64,000 nt of DNA from Diaporthe sp. PMI_573. Lineage: Eukaryota > Ascomycota > Sordariomycetes > Diaporthales > Diaporthaceae. The notes beneath the pieces are model-generated. The model worked only from the letters and a program-made list of their open reading frames with translations. It was not told the origin of the DNA and did no database searches. Positions 35,775 to 46,231 of this stretch are shown one piece after another. The DNA is taken from NCBI GenBank assembly GCA_021399435.1, contig JAJTUP010000011.1, positions 248,001-312,000 on the forward strand, written 5' to 3'. The position numbers were made by a program, and so were the translations under genes. Positions within the stretch are counted from its first letter, which is position 1. Each line of letters starts with the position of its first letter.

Positions 35775-36085
35775 ATGCAACCAGCAAAGCCAACTAGACC
35801 AATTCAAAAGTTTGCTACCGCTGCGTCGAAATGCACGGCCGAGGTGAGCTCCTGTTCGACCACATGCAGCATCTGTTGCCGAGATAATGTTGACCAGGGA
35901 TCAGTCTGTAATCTATGGCAGGTGTATTGTGGCAGATTACAACTCGGTGTACAAGGACAAGTGTGCTGCTGAGTTCATGAAGCTGAAAGATTGCTATCTG
36001 GTAATTATACCCTTGACTTGGCCGCCCTAATGCTCGATGCCTCCTCAAATTGACCAGTCCACAGAAAGCATACAGGTCTAGATAA
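35775..36085 (+). CDS. Small twin-Cx9C (CHCH) mitochondrial protein, NDUFAF8-like complex I assembly factor
   Basis: A very small three-exon gene: 35775-35843, 35905-36000 and 36065-36085, about 61 residues. The product starts MQPAKPTRPIQKFATAASKC. The four cysteines form two Cx9C pairs: Cys20 to Cys30 (CTAESVIYGRC) and Cys43 to Cys53 (CAAEFMKLKDC). That spacing is the signature of proteins imported by the Mia40 disulfide relay into the intermembrane space or matrix. The sequence between them, IVADYNSVYKDK, resembles fungal members of the family containing human NDUFAF8 (C17orf89), a complex I assembly factor. The last exon is uncertain: an acceptor at 36057 would give a different tail ending at 36081. 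The first two exons are solid by phase and motif. Confidence 0.75.
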
Positions 36086-36234
36086 GCATGCAGGGCAGCA
36101 CGGCAGCACGGCAATCGCGTCACTTGAAGTTCTTCACAGTTGCACATAGAACACTCTGGATGGACGGTCTATCATGATCTTATTTTTCTGTCTTTCGCCG
36201 ATGGTCACACGCAGGACCCTTCTATCAATGAGCT

Positions 36235-39200
36235 CTATAGCTTCAACAACCGCAGCAAGAAAGTAGCGGACTGCACTTCTTGCAGTTCCTCGGCAATAAC
36301 ACCCTCCTGTTCGCCCTTGGGGATTTCGCCATCCACCTGCGTAACATTGTGTTTGTCCATCGGCCGTCGGAGCGCCTTCTCTAGTTGCTTCGACTGCGTC
36401 ACAAATACCTGCTCGATGCCCAGGCTCTCCGGATCGGACAACACTTTGTACTCCATCTTGATGTCATCCGTTGGCTGCAGGCCCGCCTTCTTGCGGAGCT
36501 TCTGCACCCTGTTGATGATTTCACGGCCAAGGCCCTCTGCCTTGAGCTCGGGATACATCTGGCAGTCCAGGATGGTCAGGACATCACTGTCCGTGTTGAC
36601 TTCTGAGTTCTTGGTCGACTCATCCTCCTTGATACCACGGCGGACCACCAGGTCGCCTGCCACCAGCTCGATGCCGTCCACGTTGATCTTGCCCGATGTG
36701 ACGTAATCCTTGACCTGGTCACTGGTGATGCCTGGCAGGGCCTTCTTGACCTTGCCCATATCCTTCTTGAGCTTCTTTCCGAGCACCGGCCAGTCGGCCG
36801 TGACGCTGTACTGGACGTTGTAAGAAGCCTCGTCCGGCGTAAGGATCAGGTCGCGGACGTTGAGCTCCTCTGCAATGTAGCCCTCCAGAGAGCGGACATC
36901 CTCCAGATAAGCGGCGTCTGTGTGGATGACAACCAGGGTCTTGAGTGGAGTCTTGACCCCGATGGCTTTGCGCTCACGTGATACTCGGGCCAGGTCGATG
37001 ATGTTCTTCATCCGGCTGACCCTGCGCTCGATCTCCGGGTTGAACAGCTCTTTCCGGACCTCAGGGAACTTGAGGAAGTGCACGCTCCGGGGGTCCTCCT
37101 CCCGCAGGCTCTCGGGGATGAAAGGCAGAAGCCTCAGGTAGATGTTGTCGGTAATGAAGGGCATGAAGGGGGCGAGCCCTCTGCAAAGGGTGTATAGAAC
37201 CTCGAAGAGCGTGTTCAGGGCATGCTTGGTGTCCTCGACACCGTTCTCTCCCTTGAGTCGCTTTCGGTTGAAGCGGATGTACCAATTTGTGGTGTCATCG
37301 ATGAGCCCGAGCAACCTAGGAGTCACTGTGTACAAACGGTACCCTGGTGCGTTGTCAGCATAAACAGTCGGGCGTTGGGATGAGGCTTTGCTTACCGTCC
37401 ATCTCCTGGTTGACCCACTCCAAAAGACTCTGACAGCTGGCAAGAATCCACTTGTCCATGACGTTGGTATTGGTGGACTCCATCGTGGGATCCCACTGGT
37501 AGTCCACGTCTTCGATCTTTTTGAAGAGAGCAACCTGGGCGTTGAAAAAGTTGAAGCTGTTCCAGAGGGGCAGCAGCACCTTCTGCACAACCTCCTTCAC
37601 ACCGGCCTCCTTGAAGCGAAGAGGCTCTGCTCTCACCACGGGCGAGTTTATCATGTACATCCGCAGAGCATCGCTACCGTACTTTCCCATAACGATAGAC
37701 GGGTCGGGGTAGTTTTTGAGGCGTTTTGACATCTTCTTTCCATCCTCAGCAAGCACGATGCCGTTGACCACGCAGTTCTTGAACGGCATCTTGCCGAACA
37801 GATGCGTGCCCATCACAACTAGAGTGTAGAACCATCCTCGCGTCTGGTCCAGACCTATTTTCCATGTTAGTGTGCTGTTCGGGGAGCAAGTATTCTTCCT
37901 GGGAGTACCTACCCTCGGCAATAAAGTTTCCTGGGAAAGACTCCTTGAACTTGTCCTGGTTTTCGAAGGGGTAGTGTTGACTGGCAAAGGGCATACTGCC
38001 TGACTCGAACCAACAATCGAATACCTCCTCGATACGCTTCAGTTGGCCCTTGCCCTTCTTGCTAGGGATGGTGATATGGTCGATCTTGTCACGGTGGATG
38101 TCTGTCAGCTCTCCCTCGTATCCACTTAGTTCCTTCAGCTCGGCAATGCTGCCGACACAGATGCGCTCCTCGCCGTCGTCGCTTTGCCAGATGGGGATTG
38201 GAGTGCCCCAGTAACGGTTCCGCGAAATGTTCCAGTCACGGGCGTTCGTGATCCAGTTCGCAAACCGTTTCTCCTTGACGAACGATGGTGTCCAGTGACT
38301 GGATTCGATCTCCTTCAGCATCTGTGGGACAATTTCTGGGATGCGGATGAACCACGAAGGCACAGCACGGTAGATCAAGGGGGTGTCGGATCGAGGGCAC
38401 ATCGGGTAACTGTGCTTCAGCTGTGAGTCGACTACCACTCTTCCCTTGTTCTTCAGAGCCTTGACAATGTGCTTGTCGGCTTCTTTGACGTGCATTCCCT
38501 CAAAGTCCTTCACTTTCGAGGAGTAGCGACCAGTCTCGTCAAGCGGGTCAGGCGGCGGCCGGTCTTCGGTCACAATTCCAGATTCTTTCGCAATACTGAA
38601 ATCGTCCTGAGTTTTGTCAGTTTCAAGTTCCTGAGGCGACACGTGTGAAAGCACCTACCTCACCAAAGGCCGGCGCCTGGTGTACGATACCAGTGCCGCT
38701 GTCATCCGTGACGTATGTGCCGTTCAGTACCCTGAAGGCAACATCCTTGAACTCCTCGTAGTAGTAGTCAAACAGGGGCTGATACTTCCAGCCAAGCATG
38801 TCCCTGCCCTTCACCTTCTCGATGATCTTGAACTTTGCCTTCTTGGGGTCCTTGTACAGCGTGGTCAGGAGCTTCTCGAGGAGGATGTAGTTGTCCCCTG
38901 ACTTCTCATCCGCAATCTTGACGTATTCGAAGTCGGGGTGGACGCACAAGCCCAGGTTCGTAGGAAGGGTCCAAGGCGTTGTCGTCCATGCCAGCAGTTT
39001 CGTCTTTGGGTCTTCAACGAGGGGGAAGGAGACGACGACAGCTGGGTCTGTCACGTCCTGGTAATTCTGGTTTGCCTCGAAGTTGCTCAGCGAGGTCGTC
39101 AGGACAGTGCTGTATGGCATGACGCGGTAGCCCTGGTAGACCTGGCCCTTCTCGAACAGCTCCTTGATAGCCCACCACTCTGACTCCATGAAGGACGTGT

Positions 39201-39839
39201 CCATGGTCTGATTTGCACCTCGTTAGCCTCTACATCACTCAATCTCTCCCTCTCTGCACGCGCGCGTGTATTTGTCGCTACCCACCTTGTAGTCGTTGTC
39301 GAAGTCGATCCACCGTCCAAGACGCTCGATGGTCTCCCTCCACTCTGACGAGTATCTCATGACGATGCTCCTGCACTCTGCATTGTACTTGTCGAGGCCC
39401 ATCTCCATGACAGCCTGCTTCCCAGAGATCTTGAACTTCTTGTCGATCTCATGTTCGATGGGCAGGCCGTGGGTGTCCCAGCCGAAGCGTCGCTCGACAT
39501 GGTAACCCTTCATGGACCAGTAGCGTGGGATGATGTCCTTGATAGTCGAGGCGAGTAAGTGGCCATAGTGACTGCAGGTCGGGTTAGAGAAGCTCTGGCG
39601 GCGACGAGAGTGCACGGGAAGACGTACGGGAGACCGGTCGCGAATGGAGGACCGTCGTAAAAAGTATATCTCTGTCGGCCTTCTGAGAGTTTGACCTGGG
39701 CAAAGCAGGGTCAGCTTCTTCCAGGTGCTAATGGCTCAGAGTTGGGTGGCCTGGGGCATACTTGTGTCTCGAAAGCCTTGATCTCCCGCCATCTCTGGAT
39801 GATGTCCAGCTCCTCCTTGGGGAAGTTGATGGAGGCCAT
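36235..39839 (-). CDS. ILS1: Cytosolic isoleucyl-tRNA synthetase
   Basis: Class I aminoacyl-tRNA synthetase charging tRNA-Ile in the cytosol. The exons (minus strand) are 39762-39839, 39628-39695, 39286-39571, 38659-39207, 37913-38606, 37396-37854 and 36235-37343, 3243 bp and 1080 residues (yeast 1072). The ATP-site HIGH motif appears as HYGH (about 50-53), rebuilt across the second intron, in [13 protein letters not shown]. The second ATP-site motif is KMSKR (about 599-603) in [15 protein letters not shown]. The editing domain lies between, with [11 protein letters not shown] and [16 protein letters not shown] spanning an intron. The anticodon-binding region includes [19 protein letters not shown]. 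The ATG at 39839 opens with [14 protein letters not shown]. No organelle targeting sequence is present, which supports a cytosolic enzyme. All six introns are GT-AG. Confidence 0.96.
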
Positions 39840-40904
39840 GATGGGCGCAGTCGATCAATTGTCCACTCGCTTGTACGAGAGATCAAGAAGCAGAGCCAGA
39901 GGTGAACGGTTGGGAACTTGTCTGGGGAGAAGTGGGCCTGCTTTTCTTGCCCCCCTGGGTTGTTGGTGGTTGTTGTTAACTGAGTCACAGCCGTCGAGGG
40001 GGCGCCACCAGAAAGATGACTCTGAACTGATCGGCCGCTGGAAGTTTTGGAGGGGCAGAATTTCCAGAAATCGCGGGGTACTCCGAGCATTGCACACACA
40101 GTTTGGGCACCCCAAGAATTGCAAGGGGGTGAGGGCCAAGGGCTGGGAGAGGCTAGACCTAATGTGGTAGCATCTTGTGGGGAATGAATGCCATTCTCCA
40201 GCCCGCCTCGTTGCCTATTTACTGTCTAATACAAGGTCTAGAAACGTGATCCGAGTACCGCAAAACCGATTGTGGTGAGGAAAACTGGGATTATTTGAAC
40301 CATTTGAAGCTTTTGTATCTTTCAGGCCGCGGTCGTGCTGTCTCGTGAGTTGAGTTTTACCAAGTCATCATCCCAATTAGGCAGTAGGACGTCAGCCACC
40401 CGTTCCGCGATAGCGGGCCTGTCAGGGGTGCATGGTGCAAGTGGTCCGTTGGCCCTAGCCAAAGCATAATAAACAGAGCGAGGCCCGGTTGCAACTCCCG
40501 ATTCAGGTCTACTGTGTACTAACTGAGGTGTGTATGTAAGTGGTGCTGGCAGCAACCCAGCCCGACCCGACCCAAGCTCCCAAAAAACAAAGGTGATGTT
40601 ACAGGCGAACTGCTCTATCCTTCCGCATTACCAATTCCTCCAAGTGGCACCGTTGTTGAGACATCCAGCTGCTGCATTCGAGATTGCAGTGCGACCTTAC
40701 ACAGTAGCACCTTGTCAGCTCGCCCATATCAAACACCCCCCAAGCTGACTACTCATTGCCTGCGAGTGGTTGGTTCGGCGCCTGTGGCTCGTGGTTCGTC
40801 CTTCACGCCGCCGGGTCCCCCTCCTCGGGCTGCCCTTTGAGACCAGGCCGGGCTTGGGCCATCTACTTCAACCCTCCCCCCCGACAACCACAACCCGTCA
40901 CACG
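39840..40904. other. divergent promoter region ILS1/HYM1
   Basis: 1.07 kb between two divergent genes. The last 50 bp before HYM1 are C-rich (accctccccccc). No gene was recognised. Confidence 0.4.
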
Positions 40905-42258
40905 ATGTCTTTCTTGTTCGGGAGAAACAGGGCGCGTCCCTCCACCGTGGACTTGCCCAAGCAAGCCCGGGATTTCGTAACCAAGTTGGAGAAGCTGGAC
41001 GGTCCGGCCGGCCAAGCAAAGGTAAGGTGCGCCGGCAGACATGGCCCGCGACTCACCACCGCCGCGCAATTGACTCCTGGTTCTGGACTGACACCATGGA
41101 TCTTGAGCAGGCAGAGGAGCTCGCGAAGACGCTCAGCCAGATGAAGCAGATACTGCAGGGTACACAGGGTATGCCTTCACTCCATCCTGTCGCACCACCT
41201 CCCATCCAACCCACCGGCCGGTGCAGCTGTTGACTAGGCAGCCTGCAGAGACCGAGGCGACCCCCGAGCAGGTATACCAACTGGTTCATGGCATGATCGA
41301 GGAGGATCTGCTGTATCAGCTTGCCATCAATCTGTGGCGGCTGCCGTTCGAAGCCCGCAAAGACACCCAAGTCATCTTCAGTTCCGTCTTCCGATTCAGA
41401 CCTGCCACCGCCTCGCCAAAGTCCGACCCCGTCGCCCTGAGCTGGGTGGTCAACAACAGACCACAAGTGCTCATCGAGCTCTGCAAGTGTTATGATCACA
41501 AGGAGAGTGCCACCCCGGCCGGCTCCGTCCTTCGGGAGGTCCTGAAGAGCGAGGCGGCTGCGGCTATTATTCTTTACGATGACGGCGAAGAGCAAGGGTC
41601 AAGTGCCAAGGGCATCATGGGCATCGACCAGGACAGGGCGCAGTCAGGGAACGGCGTGTTCTGGCGCTTCTTCGATTGGATTGACAAGAGTTCTTTCGAG
41701 GTCGCCGCGGATGCGTTCACCACCTTCAGGGCAAGTCTGATCGGGCGCAGCATCCTCCCTGGCTTGGGCTGCGGTTGCTGACAGCGTGAACAGGAGATCC
41801 TGACCAAGCACAAGGACATTATACCGAGGTATCTGGCCATCAACTTCGACATGTTCTTCGATAAATATAATCACGTCCTCGTCCAATCCTCAAGCTACGT
41901 CACAAAACGGCAGTCTATCAAACTCCTAGGCGAGCTTCTCCTGGACCGGTCTAATTACAACATCATGACGGCTTACGTCGACAGCGGCGAGCACCTCAAG
42001 ATCTGCATGAATCTACTGCGTGACGACCGCAAGATGGTCCAGTACGAGGGCTTTCACGTCTTCAAGGTCTTCGTGGCCAACCCCCACAAGTCCGTTCCGG
42101 TGCAGAAAATACTGTTGATGAACCGCGAAAAGCTTCTTCAGTTTCTGTCACGCTTCCTCGAGGACCGGACCGATGATGAGCAGTTCATAGATGAGAAGGA
42201 GTTCCTCATCAAGCAGATACGCAACATGCCAGCAGCCCCCGTACCTCCTCAGCGGTAG
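40905..42258 (+). CDS. HYM1: Mo25-family scaffold protein (HYM1)
   Basis: Helical-repeat scaffold of the Mo25 family. Relatives activate GCK-type kinases in the RAM/MOR pathway that controls polarity and cell separation. The exons are 40905-41021, 41111-41168, 41249-41730 and 41794-42258, 1122 bp and 373 residues. Family landmarks are MSFLFGRNRARPSTVDLPKQ at the start, FWRFFDWIDKSSFEVAADAF and then, after the last intron, EILTKHKDIIPRYLAINFDMFFDKYN, TKRQSIKLLGELLLDRSNYN and YEGFHVFKVFVANPHK. The third intron (41731-41793) has a GC donor in perfect context (AGG|GCAAGT) and is required to join ADAFTTFR to EILTK. The second intron acceptor after CCTGCAG is chosen by phase. It is divergent from ILS1. 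Confidence 0.93.
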
Positions 42259-43183
42259 CTTGCCGGCAACGCGACATAGCTGGGTACACGGCACCAGCAC
42301 GGACTTCACGATTATCGCCCTGGCCAGTTTCATCTAATGGAGGCCAGGGCACACTAGAGTCTTTCACGCCGTTACGCTTGGGTCAACCCACGGAGTTAAG
42401 GGCGAGTTCATACATCATTGGGTTTGGGACTTGATGGACACGGTGGGCTTGTTGAGTTGTGTTTGACGAGGCGTTCCTCCTAGGGCTCAGACTACCAGAG
42501 CGATCACACCATACGCATGCATTCCATAAGGCGTCAAGGAGAGGCAGACCCACGATGGGTGTGCATCATTTCTTTCTGACGGGATCTGGACCTCTGCGGG
42601 TGGCAAGGCAACTCCTTGTTATTTCCATCACTTTCATCGAGTGGTAGCTGACTATCAATATGAAATCACCAAGCCAATCGCTGGTGTCGGCAATGCCCGT
42701 CTGAACAGTCGGTGCTGAGGGTGAAGCGTCATCCCATCTTCAGTGACGCCAATCGCACGGAGGACCCCAAATAACAAGCACCCTCATAAACGCGAAGCTA
42801 ACCGCATCAAAATGGCTACCTGTGCTCTCCGGGCGACGAGAGAGGATCCTCCACCGTCTGTCTCATCGGGACACCAGAGATTGTGAATCCGCGATTCAAG
42901 GTCATGCTTTAAGAACGCCGATATGCCGACTCTTGATTTCTAGAATCCATGCCCACGGCCGGACTTCTCGACGGCAAGGCGTCCATTCCGGGAGCGGACA
43001 ACACCGTTGTGACGGCCTCAGGGAGCTCTGTCGAATGGTGCGTGTCTCATGTGCGTGGGCGCCTCGGGCAGAATTGCTGCAGGCTACCAGGCTCCAGCTC
43101 GTGCTCATCGCAACAACCCCCAGTGGTCAGTGGCCCATGCTGAAACTCGCCTGGCCTTCTCTGGATGCGATTTTCGGGGAATA
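42259..43183. other. convergent intergenic
   Basis: The 3' flanks of HYM1 (plus) and the membrane-protein gene (minus). Short frames at 42822-43472 on the plus strand are partly antisense to the membrane protein and have no family resemblance. No gene is supported. Confidence 0.35.
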
Positions 43184-44023
43184 CTACCGCACTGCATCAG
43201 GCTCGTCCGCGAAGATGCGATCTCTCCGTCGTACGGCAGCCCACCTCCGATTGCCCGCCCTCGCATTCTCTTCGGCCTCCCTTAGCCATTGCCTCCATCT
43301 CCTCGTGCCAGGCGCAGCGCCGCTCCTTTCCGCCCACCGCGTACTCTTCGCCTCGCGGATAACATACCACAGTGTCCTAGTGAAGCTCCGGTACCCATCA
43401 CACAGGTCTTTCGGGTCGGTTGTGCGGTCGGCGTGCCTCGCGTCCCGCGGCGTGACATCCCTCCACTCATAACGGGACAGGTCCCAATAATATTCCTTGG
43501 GCACCATGCTCGCCAGCCAGTAAGCGCCATTAAGCACGATGTAGCTGGCGCCGACCATGGTCTGGCCCTCGAAGCCGACGTTACCGAGCAGCACGATGCT
43601 GACCATGAGCACCGCCGTGCCCAAGGCCATTAGCAACTTGTGCGCTCGATCTCCGACGTGATACTCGCACTCGGCAGTGCCGGCGTATAGCTCGCGCGCC
43701 ACCTCGTCCGAGCATCGCACGAGGATGAAGCCCCCTTGCTGCGTGCGGATGACAATGTCGCCGGCGGTGACCTTGTCCCTCCGCGCGCGCACCATTAGCA
43801 CGGGTCGCCACCACGACGCGTAGCCCACGATTGACGTCCCGAGTGACAAGATCCCGACGGCGAGCAAGGCCACCCCGTCCTTCCAGTATACCATCATTCC
43901 GATGATGGCCCCCGTGAGGACGAATGACATTGCTGAGATGATATTGGTCGGGCTGCTCCACTTTGGGGTGATTACCGGGCGTTCCTCTGTCAGCGCCGTG
44001 AATGTCTCCGACATGGGATCCAT
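43184..44023 (-). CDS. Uncharacterised four-helix membrane protein
   Basis: Intronless frame of 279 residues from the ATG at 44023. Four hydrophobic spans are visible: about 29-48 (ISAMSFVLTGAIIGMMVYW), 50-72 (VALLAVGILSLGTSIVGYA), 131-152 (LLMALGTAVLMVSIVLLGNV) and 157-175 (VGASYIVLNGAYWLASMV). Between spans 2 and 3 is a soluble loop with GDIVIRTQQGGFILVRCSD. The C-terminal 100 residues are hydrophilic and very Arg-rich (WRQWLREAEE, WAAVRRRDRI). I do not recognise a named family; the organisation resembles conserved hypothetical membrane proteins of filamentous fungi. The frame stays open 180 bp upstream without an ATG, so an upstream exon is possible. No function is proposed. Confidence 0.65.
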   Translation of the reverse strand: MDPMSETFTALTEERPVITPKWSSPTNIISAMSFVLTGAIIGMMVYWKDGVALLAVGILSLGTSIVGYASWWRPVLMVRARRDKVTAGDIVIRTQQGGFILVRCSDEVARELYAGTAECEYHVGDRAHKLLMALGTAVLMVSIVLLGNVGFEGQTMVGASYIVLNGAYWLASMVPKEYYWDLSRYEWRDVTPRDARHADRTTDPKDLCDGYRSFTRTLWYVIREAKSTRWAERSGAAPGTRRWRQWLREAEENARAGNRRWAAVRRRDRIFADEPDAVR

Positions 44024-44528
44024 GGATTTCTCCCTCGGGTGTTGCCTGATTTGGTACCCTTGTTCTATGTCCGAGGTATACGCAGTACTGCTCTGGCGCC
44101 GCGTCCTGCTGCTGGCTTGGGTGGCATTCGGGCAGGCTCCCGGGAAGGGTCTGGCCTGCAATGAGTGATGCTGGCAATATAGGAGGCATAGTATGGGCAC
44201 CACGATGTCAGCCTTACTACCGTGGTTCGTCCGGCTAGAACTCCTTGGCGGTGTCTTCCTCCAAGGTTCACCACGGTTGGCATTACGCCTAAGCTCGCTG
44301 TGCGAAGGCGCTAATAAATACCAGCGTAGTCGTATGAGAAGCTGGCAATCTTTTGAAGTTACAGCTCAAAATTCCGAATTGTCCAGATGCAATGTTGTCG
44401 CCGAATTGGTCGAGAGAGCTATTTCACAATGACTTATACCCGACGCAGTTCCTCAAGCATCACCTCCCAGGTAAGGCCGAATTGTGCCACACTTCTACCA
44501 GAGGACCGTAGGAACCCCCATCCAAGGT
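44024..44528. other. intergenic
   Basis: Upstream of the membrane-protein gene and downstream of the SDR gene, both on the minus strand. No coding gene was seen. Confidence 0.4.
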
Positions 44529-45455
44529 TTATTTCTGCTCTTCCACCCATTCCTGGTGCTTCGCCTTCCATTCATCACGCCACCTAGTGAGTGGTGGCCT
44601 CCCCTCAATGGCATCTGAGGCACCCCAGAGCATCCGCTTGCGATCCTGCATGGTATGTCAGCCTATTGTCTGATGTAGAGCGAAACCCCTAGAGCCTGTC
44701 CTGAATTCGGCTGGAATGGGGGCACTCACCAACTCCTCGGTAACCTGGTCATCCGGGCAGAGAACCCAGAACTGACCCTCAGCCATTTTCTTCTCTAGGA
44801 AGTCCACAACCTGGTCGGGCCACCACGCGCCGTCCGGTTTCTCCTTGCCCGCTCCAGGCCGGTTGCCGCCAAGACCTGTGAAGGTCCAGCCTGGAACGAG
44901 AAGGTGCACAGAGAGGTTCTTCTCGTCACGCAGATCGAAGGAAAGGTGCTCGGCGATGGTCTTCACCGCGGACTTTGAGGCGTTGTAGGCCGGGTTCCCA
45001 GGCGGGTTGGTAATGCCCTGCTTGGAGCCTGTGATCACGACGGCGCTGGGTGAGCCAGAGGAAGCTGCCGACTTGACACTGGGAAGGAGGGTGCTGATGC
45101 CGTTGATCACGCCGAAGAGGTTGACGTCCACGACCTGTCGGAAGGCGTCGGGTGAGTCCCAGGACGACTTGGGTCCGATGGCTGCATTGAGGGCCAACAA
45201 GTTGACCTGGCCATTGAAATCCTTGTCGACCCTGCTCTTCAGCGTGGCCCAGTCGTCTGTCTTGCTAACGTCGACCTTGATCGTGCCGATGTCCCCGCCG
45301 ACGTTCGTCGGGGCCGCTTTGAGGGTCTCCTCGTCCCAGTCGGCAACTAACACTTTCATGCCGTTGTTGAAGCATTTCTTGGCGAGGGAGAGGCCAATCC
45401 CGGATGCGCCTCCCGTGATGACGGCCGTGTGTCCTGCCTTGAAAATCGATGCCAT
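44529..45455 (-). CDS. Short-chain dehydrogenase/reductase (classical SDR)
   Basis: NAD(P)-dependent oxidoreductase of unknown substrate. The exons (minus strand) are 44730-45455 and 44529-44645, 843 bp and 280 residues. The classical SDR motifs are in place: TGGASGIG (14-21) for cofactor binding, Asp39 after the second strand (VLVADWD), NAAIG (90-94), the catalytic Ser in ITGS (about 144), and YNASK with Tyr157 and Lys161. An acidic residue at the end of strand 2 usually favours NAD over NADP; this is an inference. The second exon adds a Trp/Lys-rich tail (DRKRMLWGASD, WRDEWKAKHQEWVEEQK) that an unspliced reading would miss. The ATG at 45455 gives MASIFKAGHTAVITGG, with the glycine motif at the normal distance. 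Confidence 0.9.
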
Positions 45456-46231
45456 GGTGAGATAATGTAACGTCCACACGCTACCCAATTCAACGACTTC
45501 CAAGTTTGGTGACAGATGAAGTTGTGCAGGGCTAAGTTGGTGTTGGAGATGTGCGACGTCGCTGAAATAGCTGGGAATCTCGGAGTTTAGTGTATACCAA
45601 TGACCTAAGTCCGATACGACTCCATCGCAACTGTACACTCGTAGAACTCTACTGCCTGACTTGGGAGAAAAGACATGGTGCACAGGAAGTCTTGACAAAT
45701 GTCCTCTGTCAAAAACGATCAAATACGCTCACATCCATCTCACAAGGGTACTTAGGTGCCTAGGTATGCAGCAGACAGCGCTTCGGGCCGCGGCCTATTT
45801 CTGTGTTATCCCCATAAGGAAATGGTAATTGTTTGTTCATCTCATGGTATATTTCAAAGGTCTGCGCAAAAATGCAGTATTATAATAAGACAAACTGCAG
45901 TAGGGTGACCCTGCAGCTTCCAGAGGACTTTTGCACGACCTCAGGTGTGCACTTGGCAGTCTCCATGCCGTATGTAGCTGCGGTACGTTTTGCATTCCTA
46001 AAGCTATACTCTCCAGATGCCCGGAAAAGTTTTAACTATTACAGAAGGATTTCGGCTTTATGGTAAGTTGCGAGACTCGCTCCACGCCCATAATTATTAC
46101 ACAGAGTTTAGATGAGACCAAGAGGTCATATTGCTGTGATCAAATACAGTCGTGCTGGATGTTTCTTTTGGCAGGAAAATAATGCATTTGGATGTTTGAG
46201 CAAATTGAATCCGTGCCTCTATAGTGTGTCT
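45456..46231. other. intergenic, AT-richer
   Basis: The start of the AT-richer part of the window. Promoter side of the SDR gene and 3' flank of the kinase gene. No coding gene was recognised. Confidence 0.4.
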
